A stretch of DNA of 64,000 bases from RYN-111 sp963760125 (GCA_963760125.1 CAVXBV010000011.1:62001-126000); one strand, 5' to 3'. Counted from the first letter of the stretch, positions 33,949 to 43,432 are shown. Program-made: numbers and translations. Notes: generated from the letters alone by a model not told the origin.

Positions 33949-34752
33949 CTAGTCCCGCGCGGAGCGGCGGGCCTCGGGTAGGGACAGCAGCAGGCGCAGG
34001 ATCAGCGACAGCACGCCGCCCATGAGGACGACCGCGAGCGCGGCAGGGAGACCGAAGCGGTGCGGTGAGCCCTGGACCACGGCCGCCTTGTCGCCGTACG
34101 CGATGACGGGGCCGGCGCTGGTGGAGGGCGAGGCGGGCGCGGCGATGTCCGGGGCCGGACCGCTCGACGGCGTGGGCTGGGCGCTGGTGAGGACGCCGGT
34201 GCCCAGTCCCGGTCCGACGGCCGTCCCGGTCCCCCCGCTCGGGCTGGGGGAGGCCGTCGGGGAGGCGGTCGGCGAGCGCGTGGGAGTCGGCGCAACCGTC
34301 GGCCTGGGCGTCGGGCCCGTGGTCGGCTTCGGCGTCGGTGACGGTGTCGGGCTGGCCGTGGGGGTGGCGCCCTTGGCGACGATGGACCCGTTCACCTGCT
34401 GCGGGATCGCGACCAGGGTGAACTCGTCGGTGTAGGCGTAGGTCCCCGCCGTGGGGAACGGGTTCGTCGTCGCTGCGGACCCGGCCGCGATGGTGCGCTT
34501 GAAGGTCCAGGTCTTGGCACTGGTGAGCGTGTGGTCGACGTTGCTCTGGTTGTCGAACCGCACGACGTCACCGACCGCGATGGTGATCGACGCGGGGCTC
34601 GGCCCCTGGTTGGTGAGGGTGACGCTCTTGGTCGCGGCGCGCGCCCCCGGCGCGAACGTCAGCGCGGTGAGGACCACGAGCACCACCAGCACGTACGGCG
34701 CCAGACCCGCGCGCCCGTGGGCACGCGTGTGGGGCGGTGGGGGGGCGGTCAC
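33949..34752 (-). CDS. Surface-anchored cupredoxin-like protein with Pro/Thr/Ser stalk
   Basis: A 267-residue protein: signal peptide (about 1-40, ending APGARAATK), a cupredoxin-like beta domain (about 41-130; GDVVRFDNQSNVDHTLTS and AGTYAYTDEFT), then some 85 residues of low complexity rich in TP and SP pairs, and a C-terminal membrane anchor (ALAVVLMGGVLSLILRLLL). Only one candidate copper histidine is visible (NVDH) and there is no cysteine in the domain, so copper binding is doubtful. The stalk would hold the domain away from the membrane across the wall. The partner is unknown. Confidence 0.72.
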   Translation of the reverse strand: MTAPPPPHTRAHGRAGLAPYVLVVLVVLTALTFAPGARAATKSVTLTNQGPSPASITIAVGDVVRFDNQSNVDHTLTSAKTWTFKRTIAAGSAATTNPFPTAGTYAYTDEFTLVAIPQQVNGSIVAKGATPTASPTPSPTPKPTTGPTPRPTVAPTPTRSPTASPTASPSPSGGTGTAVGPGLGTGVLTSAQPTPSSGPAPDIAAPASPSTSAGPVIAYGDKAAVVQGSPHRFGLPAALAVVLMGGVLSLILRLLLSLPEARRSARD

Positions 34753-34779
34753 CGCTCCATGGTGCCACCGCGCGCGCCC

Positions 34780-34785
34780 TAGGGT
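34780..34785 (+). promoter_or_regulatory. Putative -10 element TAGGGT of leaderless endonuclease IV gene
   Basis: TAGGGT lies seven bases before the ATG at 34793, with no ribosome-binding site, in the 40-base gap to the divergent cupredoxin-like gene. Confidence 0.5.
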
Positions 34786-34792
34786 GGGCGGC

Positions 34793-35542
34793 ATGCAGTG
34801 GATCGGGGCGCACGTCGACAACACCGACCCGGGAGCGAGCGCGCGGGAGCGGGGCGCGGACGTGGTCCAGCTGTTCCTGGGCGACCCGCAGAGCTGGAAG
34901 GCGCCGACGGTCACGGAGATCGACACCGGCGGGGTGCCGTTCTTCGTGCACGCGCCGTACGTCCTCAACGTCGCCTCGACGAACAACAAGATCCGCATCC
35001 CGTCGCGCAAGATCCTCGCGCAGCACGCCGCCGGTGCTGCCGCGGTCGGCGCGCAGGGGCTCATCGTCCACGGCGGGCACGTCGCGAAGGGCGAGGACCC
35101 GGCGATCGGGATCGCCAACTGGGTCAAGGCCATCGAGCCGATGGAGCTCCCTCTGCCGGTGCTGCTCGAGAACACCGCCGGTGGCGACTTCGCCATGGCC
35201 CGGAGGTTCGACGCGCTGGCCAGGCTGTGGGACGCGATCGGCGGGTTCCCGAACATGGGGTTCTGCCTCGACACCTGCCACGCCCACGCCGGCGGGGAGC
35301 AGCTCGTCGATGTCGTCGAGCGCGCCAGGGCGATCACCGGCCGCATCGACCTGGTGCACTGCAACGACTCGCGGGACGCCTTCGACAGCGGCGCCGACCG
35401 GCACGCCAACCTCGGTGCCGGCACGATCGGTCTCGACGCGCTCGCGGCCGTGGTCGCCGCTGCCGGCTGTCCGGTCGTCGTGGAGACGCCGGCCGACGGG
35501 CAGGCGGACGACATCGCCGCCCTCCGCAGCGCCCTCGGCTGA
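34793..35542 (+). CDS. nfo: Deoxyribonuclease IV (AP endonuclease)
   Basis: A 249-residue endonuclease IV-type TIM barrel that cuts DNA at abasic sites in base excision repair. Metal ligands expected of the family are seen in VHGGHVAKGED, VLLENTAGG, LDTCHAHAGG, LVHCNDSRDAFDSGADRH and VVETP. It is short for the family (usually 280-300 residues) but keeps all metal-binding strands. ATG at 34793 is the natural start; its N-terminus MQWIGAHVDN gives the first barrel strand. Confidence 0.92.
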   Translation: MQWIGAHVDNTDPGASARERGADVVQLFLGDPQSWKAPTVTEIDTGGVPFFVHAPYVLNVASTNNKIRIPSRKILAQHAAGAAAVGAQGLIVHGGHVAKGEDPAIGIANWVKAIEPMELPLPVLLENTAGGDFAMARRFDALARLWDAIGGFPNMGFCLDTCHAHAGGEQLVDVVERARAITGRIDLVHCNDSRDAFDSGADRHANLGAGTIGLDALAAVVAAAGCPVVVETPADGQADDIAALRSALG

Positions 35543-35639
35543 CGCACCCCGGCGACTTCCCTGTCGAAAACCCGGACACGCCGGACAGTTGCTGCCGCGG
35601 ACCCTTGTGGCGCCCGTCACCTCAGGAGAGGCTGGCTCG

Positions 35640-37010
35640 TTGCCCCAGCTGTCGCCCCCCGAGCCCGTGAGGACCGATCCCCCCGTGCCGCTCCGCCCCC
35701 GCCTTCGCGCGGCCGTCGTCCTCGCCGCGCTCGTCGTCGCGACCCTGCCCGGCCTCGCCAGCGGTACGGCGGTCGGGACCAGCACGGTCCGCAGCGTCGT
35801 CCTCGCCGCGGATGCCGTGACGGCGCTGACCGATGAGCGACTGGTCGGCGTCACCTGGACCGCCGGCCGGCCCACGGTGCAGGTCCGCTGGCACAGCGCG
35901 GCTGGGTGGTCGGCCTGGCGGACGGCGGAGGACGACACCGCCGACAGCCCCGAGGGAACGCCGGGAACCGAGGCGCTGTGGCGCCCTGCCGCGGCCGACC
36001 GGGTCCAGACGCGAGTTCGCGGGGCCGTCCGGGGCCTGCGACTCGTCCGGGTCCTGGACGGGGCGACCCGCCACGTGGGTGCGGTGGCCCACGCCGAGAC
36101 CGGGCGGGCCGTGCTCGGTCGGGTCTACTCGCGCGCCGAATGGGGTGCGGACGAGTCCGTGCGCAAGGCCCCGACGTACGCCTCCGGGGTGCAGGCCGTG
36201 GTGGTGCACCACACGGTGAACGCCAACGGGTACGCGCCCAACGACGTGCCGCGCCTGATCCAGGCCGACTACGCCTACCACGTGAAGACGCGCGGCTGGA
36301 GCGACCTCGGCTACAACCTGCTGGTCGACCAGTTCGGGCGGATCTGGGAGGGGCACTACGGCGGGCTGGGCCGGGCGACGATCGGCACGCACGCCGCCGG
36401 CTTCAACACCGGGACCCTGGGCGTCGCGATGCTCGGCGACATGACGAAGACGACGGCCTCACCCGCGGCCGAGAAGGCGCTCGCGCGGGTCATCGCCTAC
36501 GCCGCCAGTACCTGGCACTTCGACGCGACGGGCTCGGTGTCGCTGGTGAGCAAGGGGTCGCCGCGGTTCGCGAAGGGCACCCGCGTCACGCTTCCGCGGG
36601 TGATGGGGCACCAGCAGACCGGCATCACCGCGTGCCCGGGGTCGTTGCAGGACCGGCTGCCGGCGCTGCGGGCGCTGTCGCTGCTGGCCCTCCGTCCGGC
36701 GCCCGCCATCGTCGACGACGTGGTGTCCGGCGCCCCCGTGCACGCGCCGACGCCGATGTCCCTGGACGCGCGGCTCACGCAGCCTGCGGCGTGGCGCGCG
36801 GTGCTGCAGGCGGTCGGGACCGACCGGGTCGTCGCGGCCACGCGCGGTACCGGGACCCGGGTGCACGTGGAGTGGGACGGCCAGGAGAACGGTCTGCCGG
36901 TGCCGCCGGGCAGCTACGCCTGGACGGTGCGGGCCGACGACGGCTTCCACGACGCCACGACCAAGCAGGGCACGTTCGACGTCGGCCTGCCCTTCCTCCA
37001 GCTCGGGTAG
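35640..37010 (+). CDS. Secreted PGRP-type N-acetylmuramoyl-L-alanine amidase
   Basis: A 456-residue exported amidase. The signal peptide is LRAAVVLAALVVATLPGLASG. After a beta-rich N-terminal region (to about residue 155), a peptidoglycan-recognition/amidase_2 domain follows: SRAEWGADE, VVVHHTVN (zinc His), GYNLLVDQFGRIWEG, GTHAAGFN and MGHQQTGITACPG (second zinc His and Cys). A C-terminal beta-sandwich resembling FlgD-Ig ends the chain. It cuts the bond between MurNAc and the stem peptide. TTG at 35640 is favoured since AGGAGAGG stands eight bases before; GTG at 35667 is an alternative. Confidence 0.87.
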   Translation: MPQLSPPEPVRTDPPVPLRPRLRAAVVLAALVVATLPGLASGTAVGTSTVRSVVLAADAVTALTDERLVGVTWTAGRPTVQVRWHSAAGWSAWRTAEDDTADSPEGTPGTEALWRPAAADRVQTRVRGAVRGLRLVRVLDGATRHVGAVAHAETGRAVLGRVYSRAEWGADESVRKAPTYASGVQAVVVHHTVNANGYAPNDVPRLIQADYAYHVKTRGWSDLGYNLLVDQFGRIWEGHYGGLGRATIGTHAAGFNTGTLGVAMLGDMTKTTASPAAEKALARVIAYAASTWHFDATGSVSLVSKGSPRFAKGTRVTLPRVMGHQQTGITACPGSLQDRLPALRALSLLALRPAPAIVDDVVSGAPVHAPTPMSLDARLTQPAAWRAVLQAVGTDRVVAATRGTGTRVHVEWDGQENGLPVPPGSYAWTVRADDGFHDATTKQGTFDVGLPFLQLG

Positions 37011-37017
37011 CGCGGGG

Positions 37018-38077
37018 TCAGCCGACCCAGCGGCCGGCGGTGAAGGTGAGCACCGCACTCGCCATCAGCGGCGCGGCCACAGCGAGGTAGGCCGTGTGCA
37101 CCCAGGTCCGGCGACGCGCCACCTCGGCCAGCAGGATCCACACCGGGAACCACAGGAGCGTCGCGCGGGCCACCGACAGGTAGTAGGTCGACGTGGCCAG
37201 CGCCAGGACGGACAGGCCGACGTAGGTCATCTCACCCCACTGGCGACGGCGTGCGAGCACCACCGTGACCAGCAGACCGACGGCCACCGCCACGATCTCG
37301 GCGCGGAACGACCACCGGTACTCCGCGCCCTGCGCGTGCTGGGCGAGGTCCCACGTGGAGCGGAGCGCGGTCACCGGGTCGGTGAGGTGGCGTCCCCAGC
37401 CGTCGGCCTGCGCGTGCTGCCAGCGCAGCCAGTCGCCGGTCAGGCGGTGCAGGTACGCCGCATAGGCGAACAGCGCGAGGAACGGCGCGGCCAGCCACCC
37501 GAGCGCGCGGGTGTCCCGGCTCGAGGTCGCCCAGTGGACGAGCAGCGCGACCGCGAGGAACGCCCCGCTCACCCGGACGGTGCACGCGCCCGCGACCAGG
37601 AGACCGGCCGCCGGCCAGCGGCCTTGGCGCGCGGCGTACCAACCGGGCAGGGCGAGGGCGAGGAACAGCGCCTCGCTGTACCCGGCGAACAGGAACACGG
37701 CGTACGGCGAGAGCACGAGGTAGAGCACGGCCCGGTCCCCGTCGGCGCCGGCCAGCCGCGCGAGGGCCAGCATCGGCGACGCCGCCGGCGACGAACGACA
37801 CGAGCAACCCGGCAAGCGTCCAGTTCGGGACGAAGGCGTGGACGCCCCTCATCACCACGGGGAACCCGGGGAAGAACGCCTCGATGTCACGATCGGGGTA
37901 GCGCTGGGGGAACCCGTCGTAGCCGAACTCCGCGACCTTCACGAACAGCGTGGCGTCCCAGGAGTCCCAGCGCTCGAGCCACGACGGCCGCAGGTCCCCG
38001 AAGACCTGGAACGACCCCGCGAGCACGAGCAGCGCGACAGCGACCCGCGTCGCGACCCAGGTCCGCAGGACGCTCAC
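37018..38077 (-). pseudogene. Polytopic mannosyltransferase-like gene interrupted by one-base shift
   Basis: One gene in two frames. The N-terminal part (from GTG 38077) contains a signal-anchor helix, WDSWDATLFVKVAEFGYDGFPQRYPD and FFPGFPVVMRGV. It leaves frame near 37780, and from there the other frame continues LALARLAG, YLVLSPYAVFLFAGYSEALFLAL and further helices down to 37018. Removing one base in the region 37778-37785 restores one protein of about 350 residues resembling PIG-V/GPI-mannosyltransferase-type membrane glycosyltransferases. Such enzymes transfer mannose from polyprenyl-phosphomannose. Its GTG overlaps the stop of the GT87 gene upstream, so both were co-expressed. The indel may be real or a sequencing error. 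Confidence 0.8.
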
Positions 38078-39807
38078 GCGGGAGCGAGCTCGCGCGCGTC
38101 CACCCGGTCCGGGGCCTGGTCGAGCACGCCACCCGCGGGGTCGTCGACGCCACCCTCACGCACCCGGTCGTGGTGCGGCCGGAACATGTCGCGCACGACG
38201 TGTCCCATGAAGACCAGCAGCAGCAGGTCGCGCAGCAGGACGGCAGCGAAGAACCAGCCGATCGCGATGCCCTCGCCCGCCTTGTCGTTGCCGATGAAGA
38301 AGTAGAAGCGCGTGCCCAGGACCAGCACCTCCGCCGCCTGCCACGCCAGGAACGGCCGCCAGCGAGGGTTGGCGAGGGCCGCGAACGGCAGCAGCCACAG
38401 GACGTACTGCGGGCTGTCGACCTTGTTCACCAGCAGGAACCCGGCCAGCGACAGGAACATGACCTGCGGGACACGTGGCCGTCGGGGGGCCCGCACCACC
38501 AGCACGCCCACGCCGGCCAGGACCAGGACCGTCATCAGGGCGACCCAACGGTTGAGCTTGGTCGGGACCGGGCTGCCAGGGTCGGAGACGGCGTCGGCGA
38601 TCGCGTTGCGCGCCCCCGCCAGCGACCCGTCGCTCGTCCGCAGCTTCTGCAGCTGGAAGTAGAGAGAGTCCCAGTCGGCGCCGCGCGTCTTGTTCAGCTC
38701 GAAGAACCGGTACACCGAACTGGTCTGCTGCTCGACGGTCGTCCCGGCGGGGACGACGGTCGGGCACCCCCCGGAGCGGAGCTCGCTGGTCGTCTGGCCT
38801 TCGCTGTTCGAGCTCGTGACCGCGCAGTGACGGGGCAGCAGCGCGGACAGTCCCTCCGTACCGAGCCGGTCGAGGGGCGAGCCGAGGACCTTCGTCTGCT
38901 GCCCACCGCGGTCGGCGAACGACGGCGCGGTCAGGTAGACCGGAGCGCTGACGCCGACGGCCGTCACCACGGTGACCAGGGCGGCGATCACCCAGGCGCG
39001 CACGCGCGCGGCGCGCCAGCACAGGAACAGCAGGGGGATCAGCAGCAGGACCGGGTAGAGCTTGGTCGCCGTCCCGAGGCCGAGGAACAGCCCGGCGAGG
39101 GCGGGTCGGCGACGTGCCCACGCGAGCAGCCCACCGCCGGTGAGCGCCATGGCGACGAGGTCCCAGTTGGTGGTGCCGTGCAGCAGCAGTCCGGGGGCCA
39201 GGGCGAACAGCGCGGCGTCCCACGGCCGTCGCCCGGCGAGCCGTGCCGTGGTGACGACCACGACGAGAGCGCACAGCGTCAGCAGCAGCCAGGTGATGTC
39301 GTAGAAGTAGCGCGACCGGGCCAACCCGTCCGCGTAGGACACCGAGCCGGCCGCCTTGGCCCGCTCGTCCGGGCTCACCGCCTTGGCCAGCGCCGCCTGC
39401 GCGTCGGACTGGCGCCCGTCATCGGGCAGGACGCCCGCCACGCCTCGGGCCACGAGGGCCGAGGCCTGCATGACCGCGCCGATCACGACGGGGTACTCCA
39501 CCGGGTGGTCGTAGTACGGCGTCTTGCCGGCCGAGAGGCCCTCGGCGCCGTACAGCGCGACGACGTCGGTGTAGCAGGCGCGGGTGTACTGGTACTCGTT
39601 CACCCAGTTGCTGCCGTCCCGGCAGGGCAGCTTCTGCGCGTATCCGAGGACACTGGTCAGCAAGGTGAGCAGCACCAGCACCCGGGTGGTGGTGAGGAAA
39701 CGCTTGCGACCGAGGCGGGCATGTCGACCCGGTGGTCCGCCGAGGCCCTCGACGGCACCGGCCACGACCGGGTCGTCGCTGCTGGGAAGGACGAGGGTGT
39801 CGGTCAC
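38074..39807 (-). CDS. GT87-family polyprenol-linked mannosyltransferase-like membrane protein
   Basis: A 577-residue inner-membrane protein with about 10-12 helices and a DUF2029/glycosyltransferase-87 pattern: YYDHPVEYPVVIGAV near the N-terminus (an acidic loop after helix 1), ALAPGLLLHGTTNWDLVAMAL and GLGTATKLYPVLLLIP. Such enzymes use polyprenyl-phosphate sugars to extend cell-envelope glycans such as lipomannan. A large extracellular loop (about 270-370) contains cysteines. GTG at 39807 is chosen; a longer frame gives a polar tail. Homologues sit next to ponA and rpsF in many actinobacteria. Confidence 0.87.
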   Translation of the reverse strand: MTDTLVLPSSDDPVVAGAVEGLGGPPGRHARLGRKRFLTTTRVLVLLTLLTSVLGYAQKLPCRDGSNWVNEYQYTRACYTDVVALYGAEGLSAGKTPYYDHPVEYPVVIGAVMQASALVARGVAGVLPDDGRQSDAQAALAKAVSPDERAKAAGSVSYADGLARSRYFYDITWLLLTLCALVVVVTTARLAGRRPWDAALFALAPGLLLHGTTNWDLVAMALTGGGLLAWARRRPALAGLFLGLGTATKLYPVLLLIPLLFLCWRAARVRAWVIAALVTVVTAVGVSAPVYLTAPSFADRGGQQTKVLGSPLDRLGTEGLSALLPRHCAVTSSNSEGQTTSELRSGGCPTVVPAGTTVEQQTSSVYRFFELNKTRGADWDSLYFQLQKLRTSDGSLAGARNAIADAVSDPGSPVPTKLNRWVALMTVLVLAGVGVLVVRAPRRPRVPQVMFLSLAGFLLVNKVDSPQYVLWLLPFAALANPRWRPFLAWQAAEVLVLGTRFYFFIGNDKAGEGIAIGWFFAAVLLRDLLLLVFMGHVVRDMFRPHHDRVREGGVDDPAGGVLDQAPDRVDARELAPA

Positions 39808-39911
39808 GCCGCCGATGCTGCCAGATCGCGGCCCTATGGACAGCGCTGACGGGCTGACCACGATCCGCGCCATCTTGCCGCGCATGACATTCCCGACGGG
39901 ATCGAGGCACC

Positions 39912-40463
39912 ATGACTGTCATGACCACCCTGCCGTTCGGCAAGCCGCTGGTGCGGGCCGACATGGAGGATCTGCCCGACGACGGTCATCGCTATGAGCT
40001 CATCGACGGAATGCTGCTCGTGAGCCCCGGTCCCGGCTTCGCCCACCAGAACATGACGCTGAGCCTCTACGTGCTCCTGCGGGCGACAGCCCCCCGGGGC
40101 CTGCACGTGATGGCCGCGCCGTTCGCGGTCGGGCTCGCCGAGGACACCGAGGTGCAGCCGGACGTGCTCGTCGCGCGCCGGGACGCCTACACCGCGAAGG
40201 ACCTGCCGGGCGCCCCGCTGCTGGCGGTCGAGGTGCTGTCCCCGAGCACGCGGCGCGTCGACCTGCTGCTCAAGCGCGACCGTTACCAGGCGGCGGCGAT
40301 CCCGTCGTACTGGCTGATGGATCCGCTCGAGGCGACCATCACCGTCCTCGACCTCCACGACGGGGCGTACGTCGAGACGCACCGCGCGAGCGGCGACCAG
40401 ACGATCCGGGTCGACGTCCCGTTCGCCGTGGAGCTCAACCCGGCGCGTCTGCTGGAGTACTAG
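39912..40463 (+). CDS. Uma2-family (DUF820) putative nuclease
   Basis: A 183-residue Uma2-type PD-(D/E)XK nuclease-fold protein. Signature residues are in HRYELIDGMLLVSP, VQPDVLVARR, LLAVEVLSPSTRRVDLLLKRDRYQAAAIPSYW; the D...EVxxP...K pattern would bind metal. The family is widespread, often multicopy in cyanobacteria and actinobacteria, and its function is unknown. It overlaps ponA's stop by four bases tail to tail. No toxin-antitoxin partner is visible. Confidence 0.88.
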   Translation: MTVMTTLPFGKPLVRADMEDLPDDGHRYELIDGMLLVSPGPGFAHQNMTLSLYVLLRATAPRGLHVMAAPFAVGLAEDTEVQPDVLVARRDAYTAKDLPGAPLLAVEVLSPSTRRVDLLLKRDRYQAAAIPSYWLMDPLEATITVLDLHDGAYVETHRASGDQTIRVDVPFAVELNPARLLEY

Positions 40464-42619
40464 GGGCTGGCGGCGGGACTGGGCGCGGGGCTGGCCTGGG
40501 AGTTGGCGCCGGCAGCCGGCGTCTGCTGCGGAGCGGCGGTCGGGGGCGGGCTGCTCGTCGGCTGCGGTGCGGGCGACTGCGTCGGCGCGGCGGTGGGGGA
40601 GGAGGTCGGCGCCGCGCTCGGGCTGCTGGTCGGCTGGTCGCTGGGCAGCACCGGCGGGACCGTCACCTCGACCGAGGGGGTGACCGACGGGGTGGGCGTG
40701 CCGGTGTCGGTGGGGGAAGGCGCCCGGGTCGAGCCCCCGTCAGAGCCACCCCCGTTGACGCCCGCCTTGCCGGGGAAGTCCTTCACGGGGGCGCCGGCCA
40801 GCGCGGTGTCCATGAAGTCCTTGAACACCTTGGCCGGCGTCTGCCCGCCGTACACCCCGCCCGTCACACCGGGCAGGCCCTCGATGCGGCCGCCCTTGGA
40901 CATGCCGACCCAGACCGTCGTGGACAGCTGCGGGGTGATGCCGGCGAACCACGCATTGGCGTTGTTGCCCGTGGTGCCGGTCTTGCCGGCGACCGGGCGG
41001 CCGTCCGCGAGCTGAGCATTCGTGCCGGTACCCCCCGCGACCACCTTCTTCATGGCGAAGATGACGTCGGCGGCGATGCCCTCGGAGAAGGCCTTGCCGG
41101 TGTCGGCCTTGGCCTTGTAGATCTCGTTGCCGCGGTTGTCGAGGACGCGCTGGACGAAGTAGGGACGCGCCCGCTGGCCGTCGGCGGCGAACGTCGCGTA
41201 ACCGACGGCCTGGTCGAGCGGGTGGATCTCATAACCACCAGCGCCGAGGGCGATCTGCGCGGTCGGCTTGTTGCTGACGTCGTCCGCGAGCGGCTGGCTG
41301 TCCGGGATGCCCGCCGCGTGGGCGGCGTCGGCGACCCGCTGCGCCCCGACCTCGCAGGCGAGGCGGTAGTAGACCGTGTTGGCGGAGAACTGCAGCGCCT
41401 TGGCCAGATCGATGCGGCCGAACGGCGGGTCTCCCTCGTCGTTGCTGATCGTCGTGCCGCAGATCTCCTGGGGGCTGCTCCCGTCGAGCTTGTCGTCGAC
41501 CGACATCCCCTTCTCGAGCGCGGCCGCGAGGACGTAGGGCTTCATGGACGAGCCGGGCTGCACGCCCTTGCCGTCGTTCGCGTAGTCGAAGCCGCCGGGG
41601 GTCGCTCCGCCGTAGTAGGCGATGACCTTGCCGGTGCCCGGCTCGACGCTCACCAGCGCGGCGACAGGGACGTTGTCGCCGGTGGCCGGCGGGACCTTGG
41701 CCTCGACGGCGGCGATGGCAGCGTTCTGCGCGCGCTGCAGGATCGTGGTCTGGACCGTCAACCCACCGGCCGTGATGCGGTCCTCAGGAAAGCCCTGCCG
41801 GCCCAAGTCGTCGAGGACCTGCTGGCGCACCCGGTCCAGCGAACCCGGGAAGTCCCGCACGCTGCCGGGCTGGCGGATCGCGGGGTACTGCGTGGCGTCG
41901 CGGTCGCCGGCGCTGAGCCACTTCGAGTCGACCATGCCCTTGAGGACGTAGGCGAACCGCTCCTTGGCGCGCTCCGGGTGCTTGGTCGGGTCGAGGCCGG
42001 CCGGCGACTTGATGCTGCTCGCCAGGACGGCGGACTGCGCGACCGTCAGGTCCTTGGCGTCGACGCCGAAGTAGGTCTTCGACGCGGCCTGGATGCCGTA
42101 CGCCCCACGGCCGAAGTAGATGGTGTTGAGGTAGTCCTCGAGGATCTTGTCCTTGCTCACCGACCGGGACATCTTCAGCGCGATGAAGACCTCTTTGACC
42201 TTGCGGGAGATCGTCCGGTCCTGCGTGAGGAAGGCGTTCTTGGCGTACTGCTGGGTGATCGTCGAGCCGCCCTCGGAGACGCCGCCCGCCTGGATGTTGC
42301 TGAACAGCGCGCGTCCGATGCCCTTGGGGCTGATGCCGGGCTCGCTGTAGAAGTTGCGGTCCTCAGCGGCGAGCACCGCGTGCTGGGCGTCCTTGCTGAT
42401 CTCCCCCAGCGGCACGATCGTGCGGTTGAGGCCGATGCGCCCCATCACCTGGCCGTCGGCGTAGAGCACCTTGGTGGCCTGCTCGAGCGCCACCTTGTTG
42501 GGCTCCGGGACGCTCGTCACGGCATACCCCACGCCGAGGAACAGGACGAACAAGAAGAAGCCCGCCCCCGCCCCGAGGCCGATGCGCTTCTTCCACGAGA
42601 GGTTTTTCAGCCAGGTCAC
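40460..42619 (-). CDS. ponA: Class A penicillin-binding protein (glycosyltransferase-transpeptidase)
   Basis: A 719-residue bifunctional wall synthase. One N-terminal membrane helix (about 20-36) is followed by the glycosyltransferase domain (catalytic Glu in AAEDRNFY near residue 86; GGSTITQQYAKN), then the transpeptidase domain with SSMK near 356, SAN near 420 and KTGTTG near 546. The last 100 residues are a Pro/Ser/Thr-rich extracellular tail. It polymerises and cross-links peptidoglycan. GTG at 42619 yields the standard short cytoplasmic tail; TTG at 42652 is an alternative. Divergent from padR. Confidence 0.94.
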   Translation of the reverse strand: MTWLKNLSWKKRIGLGAGAGFFLFVLFLGVGYAVTSVPEPNKVALEQATKVLYADGQVMGRIGLNRTIVPLGEISKDAQHAVLAAEDRNFYSEPGISPKGIGRALFSNIQAGGVSEGGSTITQQYAKNAFLTQDRTISRKVKEVFIALKMSRSVSKDKILEDYLNTIYFGRGAYGIQAASKTYFGVDAKDLTVAQSAVLASSIKSPAGLDPTKHPERAKERFAYVLKGMVDSKWLSAGDRDATQYPAIRQPGSVRDFPGSLDRVRQQVLDDLGRQGFPEDRITAGGLTVQTTILQRAQNAAIAAVEAKVPPATGDNVPVAALVSVEPGTGKVIAYYGGATPGGFDYANDGKGVQPGSSMKPYVLAAALEKGMSVDDKLDGSSPQEICGTTISNDEGDPPFGRIDLAKALQFSANTVYYRLACEVGAQRVADAAHAAGIPDSQPLADDVSNKPTAQIALGAGGYEIHPLDQAVGYATFAADGQRARPYFVQRVLDNRGNEIYKAKADTGKAFSEGIAADVIFAMKKVVAGGTGTNAQLADGRPVAGKTGTTGNNANAWFAGITPQLSTTVWVGMSKGGRIEGLPGVTGGVYGGQTPAKVFKDFMDTALAGAPVKDFPGKAGVNGGGSDGGSTRAPSPTDTGTPTPSVTPSVEVTVPPVLPSDQPTSSPSAAPTSSPTAAPTQSPAPQPTSSPPPTAAPQQTPAAGANSQASPAPSPAASP

Positions 42620-42757
42620 GCGACCACTGTCCCCTAGGAACGCCTCGATCAACCTGAGTCCTTGATCACGGTCTGGCCTGTGGCAGGCGTCACGACTCGC
42701 GGTGTTCGCCAGGAGTTGCCCTACCGGCCACCGTCACCTACTGTCGTTCTGACACCG

Positions 42758-42793
42758 CGATGTATCGGTGCGATACAAGTGCTTGATACATCG
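42758..42793. promoter_or_regulatory. Palindromic PadR-type operator upstream of padR-ino1
   Basis: Two nested palindromes stand in front of padR: TGTATCGGTGCGATACA (42761-42777, seven-base arms) and CGATGTATC (42758-42766) with GATACATCG (42785-42793). The ATGTATC/GATACAT half-site is the usual PadR recognition sequence, so the regulator probably represses its own operon, including ino1, from here. The region is unusually AT-rich for this DNA. Confidence 0.75.
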
Positions 42794-42830
42794 TCCCAGC
42801 ACAAGCCTCGGCAGGAAGGGGACTGACGAC

Positions 42831-43382
42831 ATGCTCGAGCTCGCCGTCCTCGGCCTGCTGCACGAGAGCCCGCTGCACGGGTACGAGCTGCGCCAGCGGC
42901 TCAAGGCCACGCTCGGCAGCTTCCGCGCGTTCAGCTACGGCTCCCTCTACCCGACCCTCGGTCGGATGAAGGACGCCGGCCACATCGCCGTCGACGAGGG
43001 TGACGCCACGGTCGTCGCTGGTGCCCCTGCCCTCACGGGCAAGCGGGGCAAGGTCGTCTACAAGCTCACCGCCGAGGGCAAGGAGCGGTTCACCGAGCTG
43101 CTCGCCGAGGCCGGTCCCTCCTCCTGGGAGGACGAGCAGTTCGGCGTCCACTTCGCCTTTTTTTCCAAGACCGACCCGGAGGTCCGCGTGCGCATCCTCG
43201 AAGGCCGGCGCTCCCGCCTGGAGGAGCGGCGCGAAGGCGTCCGCTCCAGCCTGGCCCGCACCCGCGAGCGCCTCGACAGCTACACCCTCCAACTGCAGGA
43301 GCACGGCCTCGAGTCCGTCGACCGCGAGGTCCGCTGGCTCAACGAGCTCATCGAGACCGAGCGGAAGAACACCACGTCATGA
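42831..43382 (+). CDS. PadR-family transcriptional regulator
   Basis: A 183-residue regulator. The winged-helix DNA-binding domain (residues 1-90) has LELAVLGLLHESPLHGYELRQRL and the wing ALTGKRGKVVYKLTAEGKERF. The C-terminal half (95-183) is the helical Vir dimerisation domain. ATG at 42831 follows GGAAGGGGA. It overlaps the unprocessed start region of ino1 (ATGA at 43379), forming a two-gene unit. Homologues next to ino1 are widely conserved in actinobacteria and are thought to repress it; the effector is unknown. Confidence 0.92.
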   Translation: MLELAVLGLLHESPLHGYELRQRLKATLGSFRAFSYGSLYPTLGRMKDAGHIAVDEGDATVVAGAPALTGKRGKVVYKLTAEGKERFTELLAEAGPSSWEDEQFGVHFAFFSKTDPEVRVRILEGRRSRLEERREGVRSSLARTRERLDSYTLQLQEHGLESVDREVRWLNELIETERKNTTS

Positions 43383-43432
43383 CCTCCACCCCAAGCCCCC
43401 AGCACACCACCACTGAGAAGGAGACGCCCACT

